Below, one piece after another: positions 37,997 to 47,159 of a stretch of DNA of 64,000 nucleotides. Source of the stretch: Stigmatella aurantiaca DW4/3-1 (GTDB taxonomy: Bacteria > Myxococcota > Myxococcia > Myxococcales > Myxococcaceae); NCBI RefSeq assembly GCF_000165485.1, contig NC_014623.1, positions 8,760,893-8,824,892 of the forward strand, read 5' to 3'. Position 1 is the first letter of the stretch. Each line of letters starts with the position of its first letter. The notes beneath the pieces were generated by a model. It saw only the letters and a list, made by a program, of their open reading frames with translations, made no database searches and was not told the origin of the DNA. The translations under genes and the position numbers were made by a program.

Positions 37997-39205
37997 ATGT
38001 CCACCTGGAAGTACGCAGCGCTCATCGTGCTCCTCTGCTGGGGTGCCGCTCCCCTGGACGCCGGAGCCCAGCCCCTCATGGACTGGCCCCTCGGGCAATC
38101 CGTCAACTCGGTCCCGGTGATGGGCTACAACGTTCATATCCGCAGACGCTTTGCCGCGGCGGAACCGGGCTGGAAGGACGGGCGTCAGCACACGGGAATC
38201 GATCTGTACTGGGATGACAATGACACTGAGGGGACAGCAGGCGCTCCGGTGTACGCAGCCCTCTCGGGGGTCGTGGTTTGCCTGCCATCGACGTCATTCA
38301 CCCCTGGCAAGGTGGTCGTGCTCATGCACAAGGACCTCGCAGGGGCCGAATTCTATTCCATGTACGGCCACGTGGAGCCTGCTTCCTGGCTCCGGCTCAA
38401 CCAGGTCGTGAACCGAGGGGAGCCGATTGCCGTGGTCGCGGAGAACCCTGACGAACCGCTGCAGGCGCACCTCCATTTTGAACTCAGGAGTTGGCCCACC
38501 TCCCCCGTGACGAACGACTGCTTGGGGCCTGGTTACGCCCCCCTGGGCCAGACGGCCGCGGGCCTGAACTGGTGGGACCCGGTGGATTTCTATTACAACC
38601 ATCGCCCTCTGCCATCCAGCACGGTTGCCTTTGTGGACACGGAGTTCAGACTCCGCGCCGAGCCCAGTACGAATGCGAACATCCTGTCCTCCAACAATCC
38701 GGCGGGGCCGGTGGACGTCGCGGGTGTGCACCCGAACACGGTGGACAACTCGAATGGCACGGAGTGGTGGTACGAGACGTATTTCGAGGATGAGCAGGCG
38801 GGGACGGTGCCTGCCTATGTCCCGGGAGCACGTCCGGAGCCTCAAGCAGGGTTCTACGGCACGTACCTTCACGTGGGAGAAGTGCGTCATCTCGACACAG
38901 CGTGTCAGTGCGCCTTCGGGCAGGACCAGCACCGAAGGCCCATCCACTCATCCTTGACCTACTGCGGGTACCACGTCTGTGGCGCCGACAACTTCGCCTA
39001 TGAATGCCGCGCGAGCGGCTGGGTCTACAAGGACATTCCGTGCGATGCCCCCCCCACGTGTCCGTGCGGAGATTTTGCCGACATGTACGGGGCCATCGAA
39101 GCCAACAAGACGTACTGTGGGATGAGGGTGTGCGGCAGCACAAACGATCGAATCTATGAGTGCACGGATTCTGGCTGGGTCGAGCAAGCGGCGAGCTGCA
39201 ACTGA
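37997..39205 (+). CDS. secreted M23-family peptidoglycan endopeptidase
   Basis: 402 residues. A signal peptide (KYAALIVLLCWGAAPLDAGA) is followed by an M23 (LytM) domain with HTGIDLYW and HLHFELR zinc ligands (about 60-190). An SH3b-like region comes next (VDTEFRLRAEPSTNANILSS). Two C-terminal Cys repeats of about 55 residues (TYCGYHVCGADNFAYEC and TYCGMRVCGSTNDRIYEC) end the chain. It should cleave peptide cross-links in cell walls outside the cell, which would suit predation or self remodelling. Confidence 0.87.
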   Translation: MSTWKYAALIVLLCWGAAPLDAGAQPLMDWPLGQSVNSVPVMGYNVHIRRRFAAAEPGWKDGRQHTGIDLYWDDNDTEGTAGAPVYAALSGVVVCLPSTSFTPGKVVVLMHKDLAGAEFYSMYGHVEPASWLRLNQVVNRGEPIAVVAENPDEPLQAHLHFELRSWPTSPVTNDCLGPGYAPLGQTAAGLNWWDPVDFYYNHRPLPSSTVAFVDTEFRLRAEPSTNANILSSNNPAGPVDVAGVHPNTVDNSNGTEWWYETYFEDEQAGTVPAYVPGARPEPQAGFYGTYLHVGEVRHLDTACQCAFGQDQHRRPIHSSLTYCGYHVCGADNFAYECRASGWVYKDIPCDAPPTCPCGDFADMYGAIEANKTYCGMRVCGSTNDRIYECTDSGWVEQAASCN

Positions 39206-39206
39206 T

Positions 39207-40337
39207 TCAGAGGCTCAAGACCGCGAGCGGGACCACCGCGAGCCGCGGGGCCTCCACCCACCACGCCCAGCGGCGCCCCTCCAGCACGCCCCCGAGCCCG
39301 CCCAATGACGCGAGGAACCACGCCGTGAACGCGAGCTTCAGGGGGGCGGAGAGCGAGCCTGCCCGGAAGAGAAAAACCACGGTCACCCCCAGCGTGAGCA
39401 CGCCCACGCTCGCCAGGTAGAGCACCGCGCGGCGCGGGGGGCTCACGTCGAACCGGGGCCGGCCTGGCGCGACCTCGGCGTGGGGGCTCTCCACGCCGGG
39501 CGGTTGCCACTCGGGCGGCATGAACCAGAAGCGCAGCTTGTCCTGGAAGCGGGGCGTCCTTCGCACGAGGCTCACGGCCTCCTGGAACGGCCGCCATGCG
39601 GCGAGCAGGGGATTGAAGGTCCGCACGGGCTCGACCGTGCCGTAGGTGACGCGCCCGCGCTCGGGCTCGAAGGTGCCAAACAACCGGTCCCAGAGGATCA
39701 GCATGGCGCCGTGGTTCTTGTCCAGGTAGCGGCCATTGCACGCGTGGTGCACGCGGTGGTGCGACGGCGTGACGAGCACCCATTCGAGCGGCCCGAGTGT
39801 GTCGATGAGTTCGGTGTGGACCCAGAACTGGTAGAGGGTGTTGAGCGCCACGACGGTGGCGAACATGGCCGGGGGGAAGCCCAGCAGCGCCAGCGGCAGG
39901 TAGAACACGCGCGAAAAGAAGGGCTGAACGGGCCCCTGCCTCAGCGCGACGGACAGGTTGAAGTCCTCGCTCTGGTGGTGGGGCGCGTGGGCCATCCAAC
40001 CCAGGTGGGTGCGGTGCGAGACGCGGTGGAACCAGTAGTAGCAAAAGTCCGTGCCGAGCAGCAGCAGCCCCCAAGCCACCGGGGACGTGGTGGGAATCTC
40101 GAACCACCGGACCGAGTAGAGGGTTACGTACGCGCCCGCGAGCAGCCCCCCCGCCACCACGCCGAAGACCGTCTGGGCCGCGCCCAGGGAGAGGTTCGCG
40201 AAGACGTCCGGCCCCCGGAACACGCGGCGGCCGAGCACCCGTCCCGCCACCCACTCGGCACCCATCAGCACGAAGAAGAGAGGGATGGACAGGACGATAA
40301 GGTTCACGACGGAAAGTCTAGCCGGTGGCGCGCCCAT
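39207..40337 (-). CDS. membrane fatty acid hydroxylase/sterol desaturase family protein
   Basis: 376 residues with several membrane helices and the di-iron His clusters of the family: HRVSHRTHLGW, HAPHHQSEDFN, and HHRVHHACNGRYLDKN. C-terminal helices (VLYLASVGVLTLGVTVVFLF) are extra. Such enzymes hydroxylate or desaturate lipids using O2; the lipid substrate is not determinable. The layout also fits alkylglycerol monooxygenase-like proteins. Confidence 0.87.
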   Translation of the reverse strand: MGAPPARLSVVNLIVLSIPLFFVLMGAEWVAGRVLGRRVFRGPDVFANLSLGAAQTVFGVVAGGLLAGAYVTLYSVRWFEIPTTSPVAWGLLLLGTDFCYYWFHRVSHRTHLGWMAHAPHHQSEDFNLSVALRQGPVQPFFSRVFYLPLALLGFPPAMFATVVALNTLYQFWVHTELIDTLGPLEWVLVTPSHHRVHHACNGRYLDKNHGAMLILWDRLFGTFEPERGRVTYGTVEPVRTFNPLLAAWRPFQEAVSLVRRTPRFQDKLRFWFMPPEWQPPGVESPHAEVAPGRPRFDVSPPRRAVLYLASVGVLTLGVTVVFLFRAGSLSAPLKLAFTAWFLASLGGLGGVLEGRRWAWWVEAPRLAVVPLAVLSL

Positions 40338-40396
40338 GCCCCAAGGCGCCTGGCCTGCCCGGACACTGCCTGGGCCACGTTTTCAACAGAGGGTCC

Positions 40397-41485
40397 TCAA
40401 GGCGGATCGCCGCGCTCTCTGTCGAGCAACCACGCGGACATCGCCTTCTCACACGCCTCTGCGCGGTCCAGGAGGGCGAAGTGGCCACTGTCGAGTTCGA
40501 CGTAGGTCGCGAGGCGGCCCGCGCGCCGGGCCACATCCCGCACCATGCGCGGGGGGACCCTGGAATCGAACTTCCCCTCGACCAGCAGCATGGGGAGACC
40601 GGACTGCACCGCTTCTTTCTGCGCCCCTGAGATCAAGACCAAGCCGCGGAGCTCCAGGCCGGGATGTGCGGCCTGCCCCGCGAGAGCGCTCGCGCCCATG
40701 CCTCCGTTGGACAGGCCCGCGAGGTACACCCGCTGGACGCCGCGTTCCGCAAGCCATGCATACGTGCGCTCGAGCGTCTCCTTCCCCCAGGGCTCCCACC
40801 AGTCGCCCATCAGCCCCACCGACGGGCAGACCGTGAGCGCGGAGATGGCCCGTGCCGCACGAGCCATCTGCCAGCAGTACACCGTGAGATTGCCTGCAAA
40901 CCCGTGCAAGAACACCACGGCGGTCTTGGGAGAAGAGACGCCCTCGGGCGGAACGACCACGGCATCAAACGCCTCGGCGGACTGCAACCCGAGCCACGTC
41001 GCGATGGCAGGCGAGGCGATGGGGCCTTCCAGTTGGTGCATCTGGTCAAAGACCGCCTCCATGGCAGGCACCAGGTCGCGGGCGTCCTCCTGGGGAAAAA
41101 AACCGGAGAACGGGAGCAGGCGGGCCGCGAAAAGGACGCCGTCTCGCTCCTCGAAGAGCCGGTTCACAAACCGTGTCCCTCCGTCCGGCAGCCGCACGGT
41201 GCGCAGCCCCTGCCTCTCGGTCAGCAACAGCCGGGAGCCCATCACGAGCAGCAGCAGCCCCAGCCCCGCCCGGGTGAGCCCTCGCCACCGCCTCCAGCGG
41301 TAGGTGAGCAACCCCACCGAGGTGACCCCGGCCCCCACCGCGTAGCCCCACCCCGAAGGCGAGGCCCCGGACACCAGGGCCACCCCGAGCAGGAAGGCAG
41401 ACACAGGACTGGTGAGAAGTCCCAGGACGAACACCCGCCTCGAAGCCCTGGAGGACATAGGGACCTGTCTGATCGCGGCGCTCAT
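40397..41485 (-). CDS. membrane-anchored alpha/beta hydrolase
   Basis: About 362 residues with two or three N-terminal membrane helices (VFVLGLLTSPVSAFLLGVAL and GAGVTSVGLLTY) and a hydrolase domain: VVFLHGFAGN, nucleophile Ser in AGLSNGGMGASA, Asp in VEGKFDSRVPP and His in LDSGHFALLD. The substrate is unknown. The ATG at 41485 is the first good in-frame start; 41458 is an alternative. Transcribed toward the fatty acid hydroxylase gene but 59 bases apart. Confidence 0.78.
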   Translation of the reverse strand: MSAAIRQVPMSSRASRRVFVLGLLTSPVSAFLLGVALVSGASPSGWGYAVGAGVTSVGLLTYRWRRWRGLTRAGLGLLLLVMGSRLLLTERQGLRTVRLPDGGTRFVNRLFEERDGVLFAARLLPFSGFFPQEDARDLVPAMEAVFDQMHQLEGPIASPAIATWLGLQSAEAFDAVVVPPEGVSSPKTAVVFLHGFAGNLTVYCWQMARAARAISALTVCPSVGLMGDWWEPWGKETLERTYAWLAERGVQRVYLAGLSNGGMGASALAGQAAHPGLELRGLVLISGAQKEAVQSGLPMLLVEGKFDSRVPPRMVRDVARRAGRLATYVELDSGHFALLDRAEACEKAMSAWLLDRERGDPP

Positions 41486-41640
41486 GGGCGCCAGCCTAGT
41501 GCTTTCAAGGCACCTGGGCGTCGAGAGCGTCAGCCCCACCCCACCACGCCCAAAAGAAGCAAAAACGACTTAAGTTGACTTCCAGGAAATATCCAGAAAG
41601 ATTTGCGGCCCGAGTCGGTGAACCAAGACAAGGAGGCGCC

Positions 41641-44541
41641 ATGACAACGAATGCGTGTTCCCTGAAGGGCCCGTCTGGGGTGGGCCCCTGCCAGCGTCAC
41701 CGCGTGTACGCCACGGCGCTGTGGGGTGTGGCGCTCTTGGCCATCGTGGCCGTCCCGTCCAGAGCGTCCGCGCGAGGCTCTCCCTCCAGCTATTCGCCGG
41801 CGTCCCGCACCGTGGTGCCCATCCGTGTGCACAGCGCTACCAGCTCGGTGAGTGCCCCTCAGAACGTGCTTTCCGGAGCGGCCACCCGTCTCTCTGGCTC
41901 GAACGCCTCCGTCGTCTATGACTTTGGCAAGGAAGTCGGCGGGCTGGTGACGCTGAGCTTCTCGGGCGCGAGCGGCGCGGGCCAGCAGCTCGGGCTCGCC
42001 TTCTCCGAATCGTCTTTGTACATCGGCAAAGACAGCGATCTGAGCAACGGGGGCGCAAGCCCCGACGGGGCGCTCTACGCCAGCGTCTCGGGAGCGGGAA
42101 CCTACACGATGCCGACGGACAAACTCCGGGGCGGCTTCCGTTACCTCACCCTGTTCCTGACGACCTCCGGCTGGGTCGACCTCACCGGCATCTCCCTGAA
42201 CTTCACCCCCGCGCCCGGAAAGTCGAACCCCCAGGACTACGCCAACTACTTCGCCTCCAATGATCCCCTGCTCGACAAGATCTGGTACGCCGGGGCCTAC
42301 ACGGTGCAGATGAACACCATTGGGTCCAACCAGGGCCGCGTCTGGGGGCCCCCGGCCTCGGGCTGGCAGAACAACGCCACCGTGGGCGTGGGCACGAGCG
42401 TGCTCGTCGACGGCGCGAAGCGCGACCGGACGGTGTGGGCGGGAGATCTCGGCATCGCACTGCCCACCCAGTACGTGTCCACCAACGACACCGTGTCGAC
42501 ACGCAACGCCATCGCGATGCTCTTTCAAGCCCAGCGGCCCTCGGGCGAGTTGCAGTGGGGCGGCTCGCCCTTCAACCTCTGGGGCTCCACCACGTACAGC
42601 ATGTGGGCCCTGATCGGCACCGCGTCCTATTACACGTACTCGGGGGACAAGGCGTGGCTGGATTCCATCTGGAGCAAATACAAGCTCACGATGAACTTCG
42701 CCCTCTCCCAGGTGGGCACCAACGGACTGATCAGCATTCCCAAGGCCTACCGTGAGGACTGGGCCCGGGTGTATCCGGAAGGCGAAAACATCGAGGCCAA
42801 CGCGATCCTCTACGCCGCGCTGCTCGGCGGCGCCCAGCTCGCGGACGTGGAGAACGATGCCGCGAGCGCCTCCGCCTGGCGGACCCGGGCGGCGACGCTC
42901 AAATCCGCCGTCAACGCCCGGCTCTGGAACCCCGCCGTCGGCCTGTACCGCGACAACCCCACGAGCACCCTCTACCCACAGGACGGCAACTCCCTGGCCG
43001 TCTGGTACAAGCTCACCGACAGCCCGGCGAAGGACGCGAGCATCGTCCGCGCCTTCACCGCGCGCTGGAACCACATTGGCGCGCTCACCCCGGAGAAGAA
43101 TGACGGCGGGAAGATCGGCACCTTTCCGGGCTCGATGGAGCTCCAGGCGCACCTGACCGCGGGCGATGACGTCAACGCGCTCATCCTCATGCGGCGCGAG
43201 TGGGGCCACATGCTCAGCAGCCCCATCGGCACGGCCAGCACCTTCTGGGAAGGAATGGATTACCACGGCTCGCTCGATCCCGCTTACGGCGGCTCCTTCG
43301 TAAGCGCCGCGCACGGGTGGGCGTCGGGCCCCACGTTCGCCCTCACTTTCTATGTGCTGGGCCTCATGCCCCTGGGGCCAGACGGGCGCTACCAATTCAT
43401 CCCCCACCCCGGAGACCTCACCCATGTCGAGGGCTCCATCACCCTTCCCCAGGGCCTGGTGTCTGGCTCCTGGGATTACTCCGCCCCCGCGGGCACCTTC
43501 ACCGCGAAGCTGACGAGCCCCGCGGGCAGCAGCGGCACCCTTGGCGTCCCCACCTATGGCGCCTCCAACGTGAGCGTCACCGTCAATGGCGCCACCGCCT
43601 GGTCCAGCGGGGCCTTCCGGAGCGTTCCCGGCATCAGCGGCGGCTCCACCGATGGGCGCTACATCTACCTGACAGGCGTGGCCCCCGGCACCTATACCCT
43701 GGCGGCCAGTGGCGTCGTCGCGCCCCCGCCCTTCACCGTGTCGATGCTGCCCAACGCACTGCCGCCCGGCTTCACCCTGTGCGCGGCCGAGGGGGGCACC
43801 TGCACACCCAACGGCTCCCAGGTGCTGGCCTACGGCGCGGGTGCCTACGTCTACCGGCTCATCAGCGGTCCCACCCCCTGCACCACCGCCTCCTTCGGGG
43901 GAACCGATCCGGCGTACAACGTCCTGAAGTCTTGTTACCTGGCCCCCGCGGGAGGGCCCGTGGGATTCACCGCGTGCGCCGCTGAGGAGGGCACCTGCAC
44001 CTTCTCCGGGATGAGGCAGGTGGCCTATGGCCGCAACGGGGCGTTCCGCTTCCAGGTCGCCAACGGCAGCATCGCCTGCACGAACGAGGCCTTCGGCACG
44101 GACCCGCTGCCCAATGCCAGCAAGAGCTGCTACGTCGCCTCGGCCGACGCGCCCCCGCCCGGCAACTGGAGCCGTTGCGCGATCGAAGGCAACTCGTGCA
44201 CGGTGCCCAGCGGACAGCCCCTGGCCTTCGGAGCCAATGGGGCCTTCTGGAGCGTCACCGCCAGCGGCACCACCATCTGCAACAGTGGCGCGTTCGGAGT
44301 GGACCCGCTCTTCGGCACCGCGAAGGCTTGCTACACCCAGAGCGGAGCCCCCGCGGGCTTCGGAACGCTGTGCTCGGCGGAGAAAGGCACTTGCGCCTTC
44401 AGCGGCCAGAAGACCGTGGCCTACGGGGCCAATGGGGCCTTCGTCTACAAGACCTTTACTGGCGGCACCCCGTGCACGGCAGCGGCGTTCGGCGGAGCCG
44501 ATCCCCTCTACGGCGTCGCCAAGTCCTGCTATCTCCCCTGA
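41641..44541 (+). CDS. secreted alpha-L-rhamnosidase-like glycoside hydrolase with four C-terminal Cys repeats
   Basis: 966 residues. A signal peptide (about 20-45) is followed by a beta-sandwich, then an (alpha/alpha)6 barrel like GH78 (about 200-570; YANYFASNDPLLDKIWYAG, AYREDWARVYPEG, FWEGMDYHG, FVSAAHGWASGP) and another beta-sandwich. Four repeats of about 60 residues close the chain, each with CAAEGGTC-like, VAYGANGAF and KSCY elements and four Cys. They look like wall- or sugar-binding modules. AGGAG precedes the ATG at 41641. It likely removes rhamnose or related sugars from plant or bacterial polysaccharides outside the cell. Confidence 0.85.
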   Translation: MTTNACSLKGPSGVGPCQRHRVYATALWGVALLAIVAVPSRASARGSPSSYSPASRTVVPIRVHSATSSVSAPQNVLSGAATRLSGSNASVVYDFGKEVGGLVTLSFSGASGAGQQLGLAFSESSLYIGKDSDLSNGGASPDGALYASVSGAGTYTMPTDKLRGGFRYLTLFLTTSGWVDLTGISLNFTPAPGKSNPQDYANYFASNDPLLDKIWYAGAYTVQMNTIGSNQGRVWGPPASGWQNNATVGVGTSVLVDGAKRDRTVWAGDLGIALPTQYVSTNDTVSTRNAIAMLFQAQRPSGELQWGGSPFNLWGSTTYSMWALIGTASYYTYSGDKAWLDSIWSKYKLTMNFALSQVGTNGLISIPKAYREDWARVYPEGENIEANAILYAALLGGAQLADVENDAASASAWRTRAATLKSAVNARLWNPAVGLYRDNPTSTLYPQDGNSLAVWYKLTDSPAKDASIVRAFTARWNHIGALTPEKNDGGKIGTFPGSMELQAHLTAGDDVNALILMRREWGHMLSSPIGTASTFWEGMDYHGSLDPAYGGSFVSAAHGWASGPTFALTFYVLGLMPLGPDGRYQFIPHPGDLTHVEGSITLPQGLVSGSWDYSAPAGTFTAKLTSPAGSSGTLGVPTYGASNVSVTVNGATAWSSGAFRSVPGISGGSTDGRYIYLTGVAPGTYTLAASGVVAPPPFTVSMLPNALPPGFTLCAAEGGTCTPNGSQVLAYGAGAYVYRLISGPTPCTTASFGGTDPAYNVLKSCYLAPAGGPVGFTACAAEEGTCTFSGMRQVAYGRNGAFRFQVANGSIACTNEAFGTDPLPNASKSCYVASADAPPPGNWSRCAIEGNSCTVPSGQPLAFGANGAFWSVTASGTTICNSGAFGVDPLFGTAKACYTQSGAPAGFGTLCSAEKGTCAFSGQKTVAYGANGAFVYKTFTGGTPCTAAAFGGADPLYGVAKSCYLP

Positions 44542-44903
44542 GGTTCTCGACCACGTTCCACACCGAGGAGAATGCCACCTACCAGCAGGTGGCAGCCTCC
44601 GAAGACGAGGCCCCACAACTGCAAGAATCAAAAACCCAAGCGTGGAGTGCATGGTTCTCAGTTGCTCACCAATCAAAAGACTTCTTCTCTCCTGTCACGA
44701 TGTCCATGGCCCTACCCTCCTTCTCCGGTGGCATCCCAGCCCAGCACTCCAGAAAGCTGCGAGGCCGGCGTCGCTCGCTCCCATCCAAAGGAGCCCTCTA
44801 ACAATACCTCCCAAGCAAGACGCCCAGTCCCGGCCGCCGCCTCTGGCGGAACGGCCGGGACCCACCTCTCCGCCCAAGAGGAAGCGTATCGGATGCTCAG
44901 GTC
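44542..44903. other. intergenic region between convergent genes
   Basis: 362 bases with no convincing gene. Short open frames on both strands are AT-richer than the neighbours and lack family features. The only clear structure is the hairpin at 44827-44861. Confidence 0.5.
44827..44861. terminator. hairpin terminator
   Basis: A 10-bp perfect stem (GTCCCGGCCG and its complement) around a second small stem (CCGCC/GGCGG). It separates the rhamnosidase-like gene from the convergent SapA-like gene. Confidence 0.5.
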
Positions 44904-45374
44904 TCAACCACAGTGCGTGCCGAACTCATAAAAAGACGAATTGCCGATCGAGCCGCCCCAATCAATACAAGCATTGGAAGCAGTCACATACACTGGGCCC
45001 GCGTAGGAGGTATACGAGCCGCAATCTTGGATCCACGCCGCCCCCGCCTTCGACACCTTGGCGCACATCTGGACTCGGCTGCCCGACGTGTTCCGGACGG
45101 TGACGACACAGTTCTTCCCCGTGCTGCTGTTGTAGGTCAGGTAGACCGCACCACCGGCCAGCACGTGTGAGTCGATCACGCTATAACCGGAACCACAGGC
45201 TCCGTTGTAGGCGAGTGCGCTGTAGGAGTCCTCGGCCTCCACTTCCTCCGTGGCGTTGCCGTTCCCAATGACATTCGAGCGGTCATCCTCTGGACCGCCG
45301 CAGGCGACGAGCGTGCTGAGCAGGAACGCGTTGAGGATCCAGAAGCGAGGCATGTTCGAGTTCTTGGTGTTCAT
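44904..45374 (-). CDS. SapA-like (spore-associated protein A) lipoprotein
   Basis: 156 residues. The signal peptide ends in LVACGG (lipobox). The mature domain YNGACGSGYSVIDSHVL, TGKNCVVTVRNTSG, YTSYAGPVYVTA and CIDWGGSIG closely resembles Streptomyces spore-associated protein A, a secreted Cys-rich protein of unknown biochemical role. It is divergent from the FHA/sigma-54 activator gene with about 243 bases between. Confidence 0.82.
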   Translation of the reverse strand: MNTKNSNMPRFWILNAFLLSTLVACGGPEDDRSNVIGNGNATEEVEAEDSYSALAYNGACGSGYSVIDSHVLAGGAVYLTYNSSTGKNCVVTVRNTSGSRVQMCAKVSKAGAAWIQDCGSYTSYAGPVYVTASNACIDWGGSIGNSSFYEFGTHCG

Positions 45375-45397
45375 TGGTTTGCACTTCCCTGAAATCC

Positions 45398-45413
45398 GGC
45401 ACGAAACTGTGCC
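45398..45413. promoter_or_regulatory. short inverted repeat upstream of the SapA-like gene
   Basis: GGCAC and GTGCC arms with a 6-base spacer sit 24 bases upstream of the SapA-like start. On the minus strand the site reads TGGCACAGTTTCGTGC, one base too long for a canonical sigma-54 promoter. It could be an operator. Confidence 0.25.
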
Positions 45414-45617
45414 AGAGTGCTCCGTTGAGCCGTGAGCAACGGGTTGTCAGCGATGCATTCACCTGACGAATGCCGTCTAGAGCACGGCGCATGCCATTCC
45501 GCGTTTCCCTCAAAAACCCAATGGTTTCGGTCATTTGCGGCCGTAGGCTCTCAGGAGCTAGAATTCCTCCCATCAAAGGCCATCAAGCGTGCCGGCAGAT
45601 TTGATGGGGGGCGACAC

Positions 45618-47159
45618 ATGAACGAAAAGAACAAGACCTCAGATCCCTTCGGGAGCGACAGCACAACGACGGCAACGCGCTCCTCACTCAGCGTGACCCA
45701 GAACGCCATCCAGGTGCCCGCGCCCCCCCTCCGTTCAGCGGGCGCCCCTCATCCCGTGAGCGAGTCTCGCCGCGAACCCAAAGCGATTCGTGTGCAGCGT
45801 GAAGGGATCGATGATCTGATCGTCCCTCTGTATCCTGACCGAAGCTATGTCTTCGGGCGGGCCCCTGAATCCACCGTGGTCTTCCCTTTTGACTCGGTGT
45901 CTCGCCAGCACGGGCGCCTTGCCTTCCGGGAGGATCACCAGTGGGTCTATCGAGACCTGAACTCCAAGAATGGCAGTTTCAAGGAACAGGCAGCGGCTCA
46001 AGCCGAGGGCGACGCGCGCGCGCCCCTGACTCAAATGGGCCCCTCTCACGATTGGGTGCTCGAAGCGGGTGATGTGATCCTTCTCGGCAACGGAGAAAGC
46101 CGTCTTTCGCTCCTCTCCGAAGTGCCGCACGGGTTGATCGCGGGCCCTCGCCCTTCGAAGGTCAGTTCTCTCGCGAGCGAGAATCTTGAACAGTCCATCA
46201 ACATTTGTGCCCGGCATTCCCTCCCCGTCTTTCTGCTCGGAGATTCAGGGACAGGCAAGACGTTCATTGCACGGGAAATCCACAGCCGGAGTCAGTCCGA
46301 AGGCAACTTCGTCATCCTCAACTGCGGCCGGTTGCCTCAAGAGTCCGCTTCGCTCACCAGCGAGTTGCTGGGGCATGTGAAGGGCGCGTTCACCGGTGCG
46401 GCCATCGCGCGGGTGGGCAAGTTCTTCAGCGCCAATGGCGGCACGCTCTTCCTCGATGAAGTGGAGTTCCTGCCGCGCATCGCCCAAGACTTTCTCATCG
46501 ACGTCTTGGAAGGGACTGGGAGCTTGGCGCCCCTGGGCGCTCCAGCGGACTTCCGGGGAGCGCCGCCCCGGTTCCGGCTGATCTCCGCGTCCAAGGTGCC
46601 CCTGCAAGAGTCCGAACTGCGGCCTGACCTCGCACAGCGCCTGGCCACGGGCGACATCATCATCATCCCGACGCTCGAGGAGCGCCGCGAGGACATTCCG
46701 AACCTGGTGCAGTCCTTCATTCATCGCCTCAAGGCCGAGCAGCAATACGACTCGGAACTCACCAGCGACGCCATCGACTTTCTCCAGAAGGAGAATTGGC
46801 CAGGACAGATTCGAGAGTTGGAAACGACCGTGCGCGCGGTGGTTGCCCGGGAGGCGGCGAGGCAAGACCTGGAGGGAATCAAGCGTCAAAAGATCGTCGT
46901 CACCTTGGGGGCAGTGAAGTCCTACCTCACACAACGGCAAATCGTCTTCCGCCGCACCTCGGTCACGCCTCCTCCCGTGAATCCGGCGGGCGCGGACATG
47001 CCTGACCCTCTGCGCAAGCGTCCCGGAGACCTGACCGAGCAGGAGATCCGGCGGTCCCTGAAAACGCATCAAGGCAATAAGACACGTGCTGCCGCTGAAT
47101 TGGGAATCGCTGTCAATACGCTCAAGAGCCGGATGAAGGCCTTCGGTATTGACCCGTAA
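45618..47159 (+). CDS. sigma-54-dependent transcriptional activator with FHA domain
   Basis: 513 residues. An N-terminal FHA domain (about 65-170; YVFGRAPESTVVF, DSVSRQHGRLAF, DLNSKNGSF) reads phospho-Thr signals. An AAA+ domain follows with Walker A GDSGTGKT, GAFTGA (contacts sigma-54), Walker B GGTLFLDEVE, and a C-terminal Fis-type helix-turn-helix (NKTRAAAELGIAVNTLKSRM). FHA-type activators in myxobacteria are tuned by Ser/Thr kinases. Targets are unknown; the adjacent SapA-like gene is a candidate. The 3' end overlaps the convergent DUF3396 pseudogene by 38 bases. Confidence 0.92.
   Translation: MNEKNKTSDPFGSDSTTTATRSSLSVTQNAIQVPAPPLRSAGAPHPVSESRREPKAIRVQREGIDDLIVPLYPDRSYVFGRAPESTVVFPFDSVSRQHGRLAFREDHQWVYRDLNSKNGSFKEQAAAQAEGDARAPLTQMGPSHDWVLEAGDVILLGNGESRLSLLSEVPHGLIAGPRPSKVSSLASENLEQSINICARHSLPVFLLGDSGTGKTFIAREIHSRSQSEGNFVILNCGRLPQESASLTSELLGHVKGAFTGAAIARVGKFFSANGGTLFLDEVEFLPRIAQDFLIDVLEGTGSLAPLGAPADFRGAPPRFRLISASKVPLQESELRPDLAQRLATGDIIIIPTLEERREDIPNLVQSFIHRLKAEQQYDSELTSDAIDFLQKENWPGQIRELETTVRAVVAREAARQDLEGIKRQKIVVTLGAVKSYLTQRQIVFRRTSVTPPPVNPAGADMPDPLRKRPGDLTEQEIRRSLKTHQGNKTRAAAELGIAVNTLKSRMKAFGIDP

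Noticed and set aside
41530..44676. 1048-residue minus-strand open frame
   Set aside because: Antisense of the rhamnosidase-like gene, which has a signal peptide, catalytic domain and ribosome site on the plus strand.
45396..45414. sigma-54 promoter for the SapA-like gene
   Set aside because: TGGCAC and GTGC are present on the minus strand but the spacing is one base too long, so I list it only as an inverted repeat.
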